Shown here: positions 52,985-62,006 of the stretch, one piece after another
Layout: the number at the start of each line of letters is the position of its first letter
Position numbering within the stretch: the stretch's first letter is position 1
NCBI RefSeq assembly: GCF_014174305.1
Contig: NZ_JABEQH010000013.1
Coordinates: 54,141-118,140, forward strand
DNA: 64,000 nucleotides
Direction of reading: 5' to 3'
From: Gluconacetobacter johannae
GTDB lineage: Bacteria > Pseudomonadota > Alphaproteobacteria > Acetobacterales > Acetobacteraceae
Translations under genes and position numbers: made by a program
The notes under the pieces: generated by a model
The model's input: only the letters and a program-made list of their open reading frames with translations
What the model was told of the DNA's origin: nothing
Databases searched by the model: none

Positions 52985-53106
52985 CCGTTTCGCCCCATTC
53001 CGAGGCTGGCCCGACCGGACACGGGATCGTGGCGCGGGGCAGGTCGCATCGGCGTGGCGTCGTTGCTATATGTGGGCCTCATGGAGCCTGAAGGACCATA
53101 ATCCGC

Positions 53107-53850
53107 ATGAATTTCCAGTCGTTTCTGAGCCATCGTGACGCTGTTCTTCTCGACCTTGATGGCACCATCGTTGATTCGCGCGCCGGCATTATTGGCTCTC
53201 TACACGATTCGCTGCGTGATCTTGGCCATGAACCCGATCCGAAGGAAGACCTGACCTGGGTGGTCGGCCCCCCGCTGCACGACCTGGTCGCGCGGGTTCT
53301 GGAACATTACGGCGACGACCGCGCCGAGGAGGCCGTCAAGCTGTACCGCTATCATTACGAGCGGCACGGCATGCATCGCAGCCCGGTCTTCACGGGCATG
53401 CAGGAGGTCATCGAGAGCGTGGTTTCCTCCGGCGCGCGGCTGTTCCTTGCCACGTCGAAGCCCGTTCACCTCGCGCGCGCGATTCTCGACCTGCGGGGGC
53501 TGACGAAATATTTCACGGCCCTGTACGGCGCCCGCCCCGACGACAGCGGCGCCGAGAAGCCCGAACTGATCGCGGACCTGCTGCGCGAACACGCCATCCC
53601 GACCAATCGCGCGGTCATGGTCGGCGACCGCCGGTTCGATATCAGCGGCGCGCATGCGAACCATATCCGCGCGCTGGGCGTGCTGTGGGGCTATGGCGGC
53701 GAGACCGAACTGACCGAGGCCGGCGCGGATGGGCTGGTCAACGATCCCGGCGAACTGCTGTCAGCGATCCGCGAACAACTGGCGGCGGCGCATCTGCATG
53801 CCGGGGTCGTGCACGCCCTGCCTGGGACCGACGAACAGGATACGGTCTGA
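53107..53850 (+). CDS. HAD superfamily phosphatase (Gph-like)
   Basis: A 247-residue HAD hydrolase. Motif I is LLDLDGTIVDS (nucleophile Asp and acid Asp), motif II is LATSK, motif III is the Lys in AEKPELI and motif IV is VGDRRFDI. The cap is a four-helix type like phosphoglycolate phosphatase (Gph) or PpaX-like pyrophosphatases, and the C-terminal helix is longer. The specific substrate is not determined. It lies on the plus strand between two minus-strand RadC-like genes. The start ATG is well placed after a gap of about 120 bases, enough for a promoter. Confidence 0.85.
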   Translation: MNFQSFLSHRDAVLLDLDGTIVDSRAGIIGSLHDSLRDLGHEPDPKEDLTWVVGPPLHDLVARVLEHYGDDRAEEAVKLYRYHYERHGMHRSPVFTGMQEVIESVVSSGARLFLATSKPVHLARAILDLRGLTKYFTALYGARPDDSGAEKPELIADLLREHAIPTNRAVMVGDRRFDISGAHANHIRALGVLWGYGGETELTEAGADGLVNDPGELLSAIREQLAAAHLHAGVVHALPGTDEQDTV

Positions 53851-53854
53851 CGCG

Positions 53855-54589
53855 CTATAGCCGCCGTTCCTGCCGCAGGCTGATCCACCGCCCCCGGCCC
53901 AGCAGGAGGTGATCCTGCACGGTCAGCGACAAGGTCTGGGCATGGTGCGATATCGCCTGCATCAGTACGGTGTCGCGGTCGATCTGCGCTGCCGACGGCG
54001 GCCAGGACGCGGCGATGCGGACGCCGACGAACGCGGTGGCATGGACGTCCAGCGCCCGCAGCAGGATATGGCGCTGAAGGGCGTCCAGTTCGCCGCCATC
54101 CAGCGCCGCGGTCAGCGTCTCGTCGGCGATGACGTGGTTGCCGCTGTCCAGGAACAGGATCCGCAACTGCCCCGGCGGCGCGTCGGCCAGCACCGTGTCG
54201 CAATAGGTCATCACGGCGTCCCAGTCCCCGACATGCGCGCGCGTCACCGGCTCCTGCCTCGACAGGCGGGTGGCCGCGCACGCGGGCAGCATCAGCGGCA
54301 GCGCGGCCCCATCGGACAGGCCTGCCGCGCGCAAGTCGCCCGACGATGCCGACAGCAGGGCCGCCAGGCTGCCGAACCGGTTCATCAGCGCCTTGGCCAA
54401 CGGCTTGGTATCGCGTCGCGGAATGCCCGGGAACAGCAGCATCTCGACGATTTCGTAGTCGGCCAGCGAGTCCGCGCCCGCCGTCAGCACCCGCGCGCGC
54501 ATGCGGGCCCGATGTCCCTGCGGGCCGGTATCGCGAAACGGAACGCCCCGTGCGGGCGTCGTCGTCCCTTTCCCGCCCTGTCGTGCCAT
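53855..54589 (-). CDS. RadC-like protein lacking the JAMM metal site
   Basis: A 244-residue protein whose N-terminal half keeps the RadC pattern HRARMRARVLTAGADSLADYEIVEMLLFPGIPRRDTKPLAKALMNRFGSLAALL. In the JAB domain the HNHPxG motif is replaced by VRIAASWPPSAAQIDRD: the His-x-His pair is lost while Pro-Ser and the terminal Asp remain. The family C-terminus ends in a different sequence too (ISLRQERRL). A metallo-peptidase activity is therefore unlikely. It is divergent from uvrD, with the HAD phosphatase gene convergent beside it. Confidence 0.8.
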   Translation of the reverse strand: MARQGGKGTTTPARGVPFRDTGPQGHRARMRARVLTAGADSLADYEIVEMLLFPGIPRRDTKPLAKALMNRFGSLAALLSASSGDLRAAGLSDGAALPLMLPACAATRLSRQEPVTRAHVGDWDAVMTYCDTVLADAPPGQLRILFLDSGNHVIADETLTAALDGGELDALQRHILLRALDVHATAFVGVRIAASWPPSAAQIDRDTVLMQAISHHAQTLSLTVQDHLLLGRGRWISLRQERRL

Positions 54590-54663
54590 CCGGCCCCCTG
54601 TTTCGTGCGTGGCGCGCGCGCCACATGCTTGGTCATAGCCTCGGGACGCCCTATACGGAAACC

Positions 54664-56889
54664 GTGACCCAGATTTCGCCCCCTCTTTCCGATAGTCCCG
54701 ATTACCTCCAGCGGCTCAATCCCGAACAGCGGACGGCGATCGAGACGACGGATGGTCCGTTGCTGGTGCTTGCCGGCGCCGGCACCGGCAAGACACGCGT
54801 CCTGACGACGCGATTCGCCCATATCCTGCTGTCCGGCCGGGCGCGGCCGAACCAGATCCTGGCCGTCACCTTCACCAACAAGGCCGCGCGCGAAATGCGC
54901 GAACGCGTGGGCGCCCTGCTGGGCGCGCCGGTCGAGGGGCTGTGGCTGGGGACGTTCCATGCGCTGTGCGCGCGCATGCTGCGCCGGCACGCGGAATATG
55001 TCGGGCTGACCAGCGGCTTTTCCATCCTCGACACCGACGACCAGCTTCGCCTGCTGAAGCAGGTGATGGAACCCTATCGCATCGACACCAAGCGCTGGCC
55101 GCCCCAGGGCATCCTAGGCGTGATCCAGCGCTGGAAGGATCGCGGCCTGACGCCCGCGCGCGTCACCCCGGCCGAGGACAGCGATTTCGCGGGTGGAAAA
55201 TGCCGCGCGATCTACACCGACTACCAGGCCCGGCTGGCGCAGCTCAACGCCTGCGACTTCGGCGACCTGATGCTGCACATGACCGAGATCATGCGTACCC
55301 ATCCGGACGTGCTGGCGCAATATCACCGGTTCTTCCGCTATATCCTGGTGGACGAATATCAGGACACCAACACCATCCAGTATCTGTGGCTGCGCCTGCT
55401 GGCCCAGCGCGACGGCCAGCCCGCCAATATCTGCTGCGTGGGCGACGACGACCAGTCGATCTATTCCTGGCGCGGGGCCGAGGTCGAGAACATCCTGCGT
55501 TTCGAACGCGATTTCCCCGGCGCGGCGGTCGTCCGTCTGGAGCGCAACTATCGCTCGACCGTGCAGATCCTGGGCGCAGCATCCGGGCTGATCGCGCATA
55601 ACGACGGACGGCTGGGCAAGACGCTGCGTCCGGGACGCGACGATGCGACGGGCGAGAAGGTGCGGGTCGTCTCGGTCTGGGATTCGGACGACGAGGCCCG
55701 CCTGGTCGGCGAGGAGATCGAGCGCGCGCGCGCCGGCGGCCATTCGCTGTCGGAAATCGCAATCCTGGTCCGCGCCGGGTTCCAGACCCGCGCGTTCGAG
55801 GAACGGCTGATTACGCTGGGCATCCCCTATCGGGTGGTGGGCGGACTGCGCTTTTATGAACGCGCCGAAATCCGCGACGCGCTGGCCTATATGCGGGTCA
55901 TGAACCAGCCGGCGGACGACCTGGCGTTCGAGCGGATCATCAACGTGCCCCGGCGGGGCATCGGCGCGGCCGCGATGCAGAAATTCCACCTGACCGCGCG
56001 CGAGCGGCAGATGCCCCTGGCCGCCGCGGTGATGGATCTGATCGCGCGCAACGAACTCAAGGGCCGCGCGCGCGAACAGATGACCGCCCTGATGTCGTGC
56101 CTGGCCCGGGGCCGCGAGGCCCTGCCGCGCGAGGGTCATGTGGTGGTGGTCGAAACCCTGCTGGAGGAAAGCGGCTATATCGACATGTGGAAGGCCGACA
56201 CCTCGCCCGAGGCCCCCGGCCGGCTGGACAATCTGAAGGAACTGGTCCGCGCGCTGGCCGATTTCGAAAGCCTGGCCGGCTTCCTGGAACATGTTGCCCT
56301 GGTCATGGAGAACGAGGAGAATGCCGGCGCCGAGCGGGCCAGCATCATGACCCTGCACGGGGCGAAGGGGCTGGAATTCGACACCGTCTTCCTGCCGGGG
56401 TGGGAGGAAGGCGTCTTCCCCTCGCAACGCACGTTGGACGAGGGCGGCCTGAAGGGGCTGGAGGAGGAACGGCGCCTGGCCTATGTCGGCATCACCCGCG
56501 CCCGGCTTCGCGCCATCATCAGCCATGCCGCCAACCGCCGGATCTACGGCAACTGGCAGTCGGCGATTCCCAGCCGGTTCATCGACGAACTGCCGCCCGA
56601 ACATGTCACCCTCAGCGGCGCCGCGTCGCAGGCCCGCCAGCGGGGGCACGGGCATGTCCCGGTCTTCGCCACCGCCTTCCCGGTGATGGCGCGCCGTCCG
56701 CGCGTGACGGATGTGCCCGATGGCGGCGCCACCAGCCCCGAACGGGGCATCGCCGTGGGCAGCCGGGTGTTCCACCAGAAATTCGGATACGGAACGGTCT
56801 CGTCCAAAGACGGAAACCGGCTGGAGGTCGCGTTCGAGAAAGCCGGCCTGAAGCGTGTCCTCGATACCTTCGTTGAGAAAACATCATGA
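54664..56889 (+). CDS. uvrD: DNA helicase II (UvrD/PcrA)
   Basis: UvrD unwinds DNA in nucleotide excision and mismatch repair. The 741-residue SF1A helicase has Walker A GAGTGKTRVLTTRFAHIL, the DEYQDTN box, DQSIYSWRGA, RLERNYRST, the LHGAKGLEF motif and LAYVGITRAR. The C-terminal 60 residues match the PcrA/UvrD tail with the Tudor-like VFHQKFGYGTV segment. E. coli UvrD is 720. The GTG at 54664 is chosen because family homology starts near it (LQRLNPEQRTAI); an ATG at 54625 adds 13 residues. I see no SOS box upstream. Confidence 0.94.
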   Translation: MTQISPPLSDSPDYLQRLNPEQRTAIETTDGPLLVLAGAGTGKTRVLTTRFAHILLSGRARPNQILAVTFTNKAAREMRERVGALLGAPVEGLWLGTFHALCARMLRRHAEYVGLTSGFSILDTDDQLRLLKQVMEPYRIDTKRWPPQGILGVIQRWKDRGLTPARVTPAEDSDFAGGKCRAIYTDYQARLAQLNACDFGDLMLHMTEIMRTHPDVLAQYHRFFRYILVDEYQDTNTIQYLWLRLLAQRDGQPANICCVGDDDQSIYSWRGAEVENILRFERDFPGAAVVRLERNYRSTVQILGAASGLIAHNDGRLGKTLRPGRDDATGEKVRVVSVWDSDDEARLVGEEIERARAGGHSLSEIAILVRAGFQTRAFEERLITLGIPYRVVGGLRFYERAEIRDALAYMRVMNQPADDLAFERIINVPRRGIGAAAMQKFHLTARERQMPLAAAVMDLIARNELKGRAREQMTALMSCLARGREALPREGHVVVVETLLEESGYIDMWKADTSPEAPGRLDNLKELVRALADFESLAGFLEHVALVMENEENAGAERASIMTLHGAKGLEFDTVFLPGWEEGVFPSQRTLDEGGLKGLEEERRLAYVGITRARLRAIISHAANRRIYGNWQSAIPSRFIDELPPEHVTLSGAASQARQRGHGHVPVFATAFPVMARRPRVTDVPDGGATSPERGIAVGSRVFHQKFGYGTVSSKDGNRLEVAFEKAGLKRVLDTFVEKTS

Positions 56890-57797
56890 CAAGACTGACC
56901 CGTCGGCATGCGACGGAACTTGAAACCATTTCCGTCACCGTCCCGGCCGAAGCCGTCGAGGCGTACGAGGACGCGCTGGCCGTCGTCTGCACGACCATCG
57001 GCATCTTCGAAATGGATGACAGCCAGCTCTTCTGGCGGGTCGAAGGCGTCCGCGACGCCGGCCATGGCGAGGTGGAACTGACCGGCGCCCTGGCCATAGC
57101 CGCCGCCGTGACCGGGCATGAGGCCACGTTGGACCGCACCCGGACCGAGGCCGAGGGCTGGCTGGCCCGCACGTACGAATCCTTCCCCGAACAGACGGTC
57201 GGCCGGCGTTTCGCCGTGCGCGGCACGCATCTGGACCCGTCCGAGCGTTCGCGCCGCATCACCATCACGCTCGATGCCGGCGTCGCCTTCGGATCGGGCG
57301 AACATGGATCGACGCGCGGCTGCCTTCGCGCGCTTGAGGCGGTCGCCCATCGCCGCCCCCGCCGGATCCTGGACATGGGCTGCGGTTCGGGCATCCTGGC
57401 CATGGCGGCGGCGGCCCTGCTGCATCGTCCGGTGCTGGCGATCGACATCGAGCCCTGGTCCGTCCGCACCACGGCGCGGAACGCGGAATTGAACGGGCTG
57501 GGTCCGCTGATCGACGCCCGCCTGGGCAATGGCTGGCGGACGCCGGGACTGTCGCGCCGCGCGCCCTTCGACCTGGTCTTCGCCAATATCCTGGCCCGCC
57601 CGCTGTGCCTGATGGCGCAGGACCTGGCATTGCACCTGGCGCCCGGCGGGACGGCGATCCTGGCCGGGTTGCTGAACAGCCAGGCCGGAATGGTCCTGGC
57701 GGCCCACCGGCGGCAGGGGCTGGTCCTGGAACGCCGCCTGCGCGAGGGCGACTGGACGACGCTGGTCCTGCGCAAGCCGTCCGGCATGGTCATCTGA
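56886..57797 (+). CDS. prmA: Ribosomal protein L11 methyltransferase PrmA
   Basis: A 303-residue SAM-dependent enzyme that methylates ribosomal protein L11. The N-terminal substrate-recognition domain (about 1-120) is followed by the conserved AFGSGEHGSTRGCLRAL, the SAM motif ILDMGCGSGILAMAAA, VLAIDIEPWSV and the motif FANILARPL. Its ATG overlaps the uvrD stop by 4 bases, giving translational coupling. The peptidase gene follows after about 54 bases. Confidence 0.92.
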   Translation: MTRLTRRHATELETISVTVPAEAVEAYEDALAVVCTTIGIFEMDDSQLFWRVEGVRDAGHGEVELTGALAIAAAVTGHEATLDRTRTEAEGWLARTYESFPEQTVGRRFAVRGTHLDPSERSRRITITLDAGVAFGSGEHGSTRGCLRALEAVAHRRPRRILDMGCGSGILAMAAAALLHRPVLAIDIEPWSVRTTARNAELNGLGPLIDARLGNGWRTPGLSRRAPFDLVFANILARPLCLMAQDLALHLAPGGTAILAGLLNSQAGMVLAAHRRQGLVLERRLREGDWTTLVLRKPSGMVI

Positions 57798-57837
57798 CTT
57801 ACGAATATAGCCGGATAAAACGCTGTCTTTTAATGAT

Positions 57838-57843
57838 AAAGGA
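57838..57843 (+). promoter_or_regulatory. Ribosome binding site deciding the aminopeptidase P start
   Basis: AAAGGA ends 7 bases before the ATG at 57851. It supports this start over the ATG at 57833. Confidence 0.75.
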
Positions 57844-57850
57844 CGATGAC

Positions 57851-59626
57851 ATGACGGACTCTGCCTCCCGCCTGGCTGCCCTGTGCACGGCGTTGACCCA
57901 GATGAAAGTCGATGGCTTCGTCCTGCCGCGCGGCGACGAACATCTGGGCGAATATGTCGCGCCAAACGCCGAACGGCTGGCCTGGCTGACCGGCTTCACC
58001 GGCAGCGCCGGCCTGGCCGTGGTCCAGCGGGACGGGCCATCCGCCGTGTTTTCCGACGGCCGCTACATCACGCAGATGGACCAGCAGGTCGACGGCGCGC
58101 TGTGGTCCCGCCTGCATATCCGCGACACGCCCCCCGCCCGCTGGCTGGCGGCCAACGGCGGCGCGGGCAAGCGCATCGGCTACGACCCCAGGCTGGTCGG
58201 CGAGGCGGGGCTCCAGCCCTTCCTGGACGCCGGCCTGATGCTGGTTCCGCTGGCCGCCAACCCCGTGGACCAGGTCTGGACCGACCGTCCCGCCGCCCCG
58301 GCCACATCTTGCCTTCCCCACCCGCTGGCCTATGCGGGGGTCGACAGCGCGGCGAAGCGGGAGCGGATCGCCGGCATGCTGAAGGCCGAGGGCCAGGACG
58401 CGGTCATTCTGGGCGATCCGACCTCGATCGCATGGCTGCTGAACATCCGCGGCGGCGACATTCCCTACATTCCGGTCTGCCTGGCGTTTGCCATCCTGCA
58501 TGCCGATGCACGGCTGGACCTGTTCATCGACCCGGCGCGCGTGCCGCCCGACACCCGCGCGTGGCTGGGGCCACAGGTGTCCATCATACCCCCCGACCGG
58601 CTGGAAACGGCGCTGGCGGCGCTGACCGGCCGACGGGTGCGGATCGATCCCGTCGGCACCGCCATCTGGTTCATCCAGACGGTCCAGGCGGCGGGCGCCA
58701 CGGTGGTGCGGGGCGGCGATCCGTGCGTGGTGCCGAAGGCGGTCAAGAACGAGGTCGAGCAGGACGGCGCGCGGCGCGCCCATATGCAGGACGGCGTGGC
58801 GCTGTGCCGTTTCCTGCACTGGCTGGACCAGGCAGGCGTGGGCCAGGGCGAACTGGAGGCCGCCGGCCGGCTGGAGTCCTGCCGCGCCGCCAGCCCCGAT
58901 TATCGCGAGGAAAGCTTTCCCGCCATTTCCGGCGCCGGCCCCAACGGGGCGGTCATCCATTACCGCGTCACGCCGGAGAGCAACCGCACGATCGGCGCGA
59001 ACGAGGTCTATCTGATCGACAGCGGCGGTCAGTACCCCTTCGGCACCACCGATGTCACGCGCACGATCTGGACCGGCGCGGGCGCGGGACCCGATGACGT
59101 GCGCGGGCCGTTCACGCGGGTGCTCAAGGGGCATATCGCGCTGGCGCAGGCCCGCTTCCCGGTCGGGGTCACGGGGCACGCGCTGGATGCGCTGGCCCGC
59201 TATGCCCTGTGGCAGGCGGGGCTGGATTACGATCACGGCACCGGCCACGGCATCGGCAGCTATCTGTCGGTTCACGAAGGGCCGGCCTCGATTTCGGCGG
59301 TATACCGCCCGGTGGCGATCGAGGCCGGGATGATCCTGTCGGACGAACCCGGGTACTATCGTCCCGGCGCATTCGGTATCCGGCTGGAAAACCTGCTGCT
59401 GGCGCGTCCGGCATCCGTGGGCGCCCCCGGCCGGGCCTTCCTGGAATTCGAGACGCTGACCCTGGCGCCCTTCGACCGCCGGCTGATCGACGTCACGCTT
59501 CTCACCGAGGGCGAGCGGTCATGGCTCGACGCCTATCATGCACGGGTTTGTGAAGAGATCGCGCCACATCTGGACAGCGCCGGACAGACGTGGCTGCGGG
59601 CAGCCTGCGCCCCGCTTGCCGTGTGA
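57851..59626 (+). CDS. Xaa-Pro aminopeptidase (peptidase M24B, aminopeptidase P family)
   Basis: A 591-residue M24 peptidase removing N-terminal residues before proline. It has two creatinase-like N-terminal domains (about 1-310) and a C-terminal pita-bread domain. Metal ligands are visible as the two Asp in LIDSGGQYPFGTTDVTRT, His in GTGHGIGSYLSVHEGP, Glu in SDEPGYY and Glu in FLEFETLTLAP. The length matches the long eukaryote-like aminopeptidase P1 rather than the 440-residue E. coli PepP. The ATG at 57851 is supported by AAAGGA 7 bases upstream. It is cytoplasmic, without a signal peptide. Confidence 0.93.
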   Translation: MTDSASRLAALCTALTQMKVDGFVLPRGDEHLGEYVAPNAERLAWLTGFTGSAGLAVVQRDGPSAVFSDGRYITQMDQQVDGALWSRLHIRDTPPARWLAANGGAGKRIGYDPRLVGEAGLQPFLDAGLMLVPLAANPVDQVWTDRPAAPATSCLPHPLAYAGVDSAAKRERIAGMLKAEGQDAVILGDPTSIAWLLNIRGGDIPYIPVCLAFAILHADARLDLFIDPARVPPDTRAWLGPQVSIIPPDRLETALAALTGRRVRIDPVGTAIWFIQTVQAAGATVVRGGDPCVVPKAVKNEVEQDGARRAHMQDGVALCRFLHWLDQAGVGQGELEAAGRLESCRAASPDYREESFPAISGAGPNGAVIHYRVTPESNRTIGANEVYLIDSGGQYPFGTTDVTRTIWTGAGAGPDDVRGPFTRVLKGHIALAQARFPVGVTGHALDALARYALWQAGLDYDHGTGHGIGSYLSVHEGPASISAVYRPVAIEAGMILSDEPGYYRPGAFGIRLENLLLARPASVGAPGRAFLEFETLTLAPFDRRLIDVTLLTEGERSWLDAYHARVCEEIAPHLDSAGQTWLRAACAPLAV

Positions 59627-59804
59627 CAGCGCCGGATAATGTGACTGCGAAAGCGGCCGTGCCGGGGGGCTGTGGAATTGTCACATGCCGGTCACGGGCC
59701 TAGGACCATACGGGTTCCGACACGGCTGCTCTGCCTCGCGACCAGGTAGTCCGACGCCGGCGCGCACCCTGTCAAAGACCCTGCACAGAGGGAGACGTTC
59801 CACA

Positions 59805-60836
59805 ATGTCCGCTGCAGAAAAAAACATCCCGGCCACCCTGATTCCCGGCGACGGGATCGGCCCCGAGATCGTCGAATCCGTCATCGAGATCCTGGACGCG
59901 GTCGGCGCCCCGTTCGACTGGGACCGCCAGCTTGCCGGCATGGCGGCCGTCGACGCCACCGGCAATCCGCTGCCTGCCCAGACGATCGAGAGCATCCATC
60001 GCACCGGCCTCGCGCTCAAGGGGCCGCTGACCACGCCGGTCGGCGGCGGCTTCAAGTCGATCAACGTCACACTGCGGCAGGAGTTCGGCCTCTACGCCAA
60101 TCTCCGCCCGACGCACACGATCGTGCCCGGCGGCCGCTTCGAAAATATCGACCTCGTCCTCGTCCGTGAAAACCTCGAGGGGTATTACGCGGCGATGGAA
60201 AGCTACATCCCCGTCGGTGACGACCCGCACGGCATCGCCACGGGCGCCGGCTACAACTCGCGCGCCGAATGCAACCGCATCGTCCGCTTCGCCTTCGAAT
60301 ACGCGGTCAAGAACAACCGCAAGAAGGTGACGCTGGTCCACAAGGCCAACATCCTGAAGCTGCTGACCGGCCTGTTCCTGGAAGAAGGCCGCAAGGTCGC
60401 GAAGGAATATGAAGGCCGCGTCGAGGTGAACGAGCGCATCGTCGATGCCTGCGCCATGCAGCTGGTCATCGACCCGTGGCAGTTCGACGTGATCGTGACC
60501 ACCAACCTGTTCGGCGACATCCTGTCCGACCTGACGGCCGGCCTGGTCGGCGGCCTGGGCATGGCGCCGGGCGCCAATATCGGCGAGAAGGCGGCGGTGT
60601 TCGAGGCCGTCCACGGTTCCGCCCCGGATATCGCCGGCAAGAACCTGGCCAACCCGCTGGCCCTGCTGATGGCCGCGAACATGATGCTGCAGCATGTGGG
60701 CCGCCAGGACCTTGCCGCCCGTATCGACGGCGCGATCAAATCCGTCATCACCACCGGCGAAGTCCGGACCCGCGACCTGGGCGGCACCGCCGGAACGCGG
60801 GAACTGACGGCCGCGCTGAAGCAGAAGCTGGTCTGA
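59805..60836 (+). CDS. Isocitrate/isopropylmalate dehydrogenase family, probable NAD-isocitrate dehydrogenase
   Basis: A 343-residue beta-decarboxylating dehydrogenase. It has IPGDGIGPEI, TTPVGGGFKSINVTLRQEFGLYANLRP, the substrate motif ENLEGYYAAMESY and the metal site DILSDLTAGLVGGLG. The length and the Ser-Ile-Asn-Val-Thr-Leu-Arg segment fit NAD-dependent isocitrate dehydrogenase, not LeuB or the 740-residue monomeric NADP enzyme. It would supply 2-oxoglutarate in the TCA cycle. The start at 59805 follows GGGAG by about 10 bases. A long multi-hairpin repeat lies after the stop. Confidence 0.88.
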   Translation: MSAAEKNIPATLIPGDGIGPEIVESVIEILDAVGAPFDWDRQLAGMAAVDATGNPLPAQTIESIHRTGLALKGPLTTPVGGGFKSINVTLRQEFGLYANLRPTHTIVPGGRFENIDLVLVRENLEGYYAAMESYIPVGDDPHGIATGAGYNSRAECNRIVRFAFEYAVKNNRKKVTLVHKANILKLLTGLFLEEGRKVAKEYEGRVEVNERIVDACAMQLVIDPWQFDVIVTTNLFGDILSDLTAGLVGGLGMAPGANIGEKAAVFEAVHGSAPDIAGKNLANPLALLMAANMMLQHVGRQDLAARIDGAIKSVITTGEVRTRDLGGTAGTRELTAALKQKLV

Positions 60837-60866
60837 TACCAAGCCGCCTTGGGATTGACGTATAAC

Positions 60867-60985
60867 CAGGGCTCTGCCCTGGACCCGGCAGGGCCTGAGG
60901 CCCTGCACCCCAATCGTTTGATAACGAATGGGTTTCCAAAGGGCGACTGCCCTTTGGTGGGTCAAGGGCAACGCCCTTGGCGGGG
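60867..60985. repeat. Dispersed intergenic repeat, copy B (multi-hairpin)
   Basis: The same element as at 43489-43604. Four hairpins occur in the same order (GGGCTCTGCCC, AGGGCCTGAGGCCCT, CCAAAGGGC/GCCCTTTGG, AGGGCAACGCCCT) with nearly identical spacing, and stretches such as GGGTTTCCAAAGGGCGA are identical. It lies between the isocitrate dehydrogenase stop and the convergent uraH stop. The rest of the 280-base gap is unremarkable. Confidence 0.85.
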
Positions 60986-61116
60986 ACATCCCATGCGTCA
61001 GTCTTGCGGAAAGTTGGTATGATCCACTCCGCCGGCCCGATGGGCCGGCGGGATGGGGTTACCGAAACGCGTGGCTGGATCAGTCCAGTCGCGCGTTTTG
61101 CCGTTTCACGACCGGT

Positions 61117-61470
61117 TCAACTTCCCCGGTAGGTGGAAAACCCGTAGGGCGAGACCAGCAGCGGCACATGGTAGTGTCCGCCCTTCCCGTCCGCGCCCGG
61201 CGCCGCGACCCCGAAGGCGATCGGCACGATATCCAGAAAGGGCGGGTCGCTCTGGGCGACGCCCTGCCCCCGGAAATAGGCCGCCACCGAAAATTCCAGC
61301 CGATAGCGGCCCGGCGCCAGCCCGCCCAGCTTTGCCAGGTCCGGGCAGCGCCCGTCCGCGTTCGTGCAGCCGCTGAACAGGCAGGCCTCCCCCTGCCACA
61401 GGGCGATCTCCATGCCGGCCGCGGGCCGGCCGGACACCAGATCCAGGACGTGGCTGGACAGGGTTATCAT
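61117..61470 (-). CDS. uraH: 5-hydroxyisourate hydrolase (transthyretin-like)
   Basis: UraH hydrolyses the unstable product of urate oxidation. The 117-residue protein has the active-site SSHVLD near the start, GRCPDL, the HYHVPLLVSPYGFSTYRGS end, and the YRGS C-terminus diagnostic of this family. It is the last gene of an overlapped operon; its ATG overlaps the uraD stop (ATGA). The next gene downstream is convergent, with repeat copy B between. Confidence 0.95.
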   Translation of the reverse strand: MITLSSHVLDLVSGRPAAGMEIALWQGEACLFSGCTNADGRCPDLAKLGGLAPGRYRLEFSVAAYFRGQGVAQSDPPFLDIVPIAFGVAAPGADGKGGHYHVPLLVSPYGFSTYRGS

Positions 61471-62006
61471 GCCGCGCGCTCCAGTTCCGCCAGGATGTCC
61501 GCCAGCCGCAGCCCGCCGATCTTGCCGATCTCGACCAGCGCGGTATCCAGTTCCTCATCGGGCGTATGGGCGACGCGGCGCTCCATTTCCGACAGGATGA
61601 AAGCCTTGTCCGACAGGCGCACGCAGATCACGAACGGCATGGCGAACCGCGCGGCATAGGCGTCGTTCAACTGGTTGAACCGGGCATATTCCTGCGTGCT
61701 CAGCCGGTCCAGCCCGGCCGACGCCTGCTCGGCGGCCGAAGCCTGCGTCAATGTCGGATCAAGCCCCGCCCGGCGCGCCAGCTCCGGATGCGCGCGCACC
61801 AGCGCCAGTTTCTCGGCCCCGCTCGCGCGATCCACCACCGCCTTCATCGTCGCCAGCATCGCCTCCGGCCCGGCGAAGGGCCGCAGGGACGCGGCGCGCT
61901 CCGCCACCCAGGGCGAATGCTCGAACAACGGCCCGAACAGGGCTACGAACCGTTCGGTGTCCAGGGTATTGACCCGATCCATGATGTCGGTCGTCCGGGG
62001 GCTCAT
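61467..62006 (-). CDS. uraD: OHCU decarboxylase UraD
   Basis: UraD decarboxylates 2-oxo-4-hydroxy-4-carboxy-5-ureidoimidazoline to allantoin, giving the S isomer. The 179-residue all-helical protein has the FEHSPWVAERA beginning, the active-site HPELARRAG, LNDAYAARFAMPFVICVRL and a C-terminal helix. The ATG at 62006 overlaps the puuE stop (ATGA), and the stop overlaps the uraH start. The order uraD-uraH is common in purine degradation operons. Confidence 0.94.
   Translation of the reverse strand: MSPRTTDIMDRVNTLDTERFVALFGPLFEHSPWVAERAASLRPFAGPEAMLATMKAVVDRASGAEKLALVRAHPELARRAGLDPTLTQASAAEQASAGLDRLSTQEYARFNQLNDAYAARFAMPFVICVRLSDKAFILSEMERRVAHTPDEELDTALVEIGKIGGLRLADILAELERAA

Noticed and set aside
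54600..54663. LexA box before uvrD
   Set aside because: A GTTT and scattered similar tetramers are present, but no pair with 7-base spacing.
55114..56775. Long minus-strand frame over uvrD
   Set aside because: It is the shadow of the helicase gene and has no motif.
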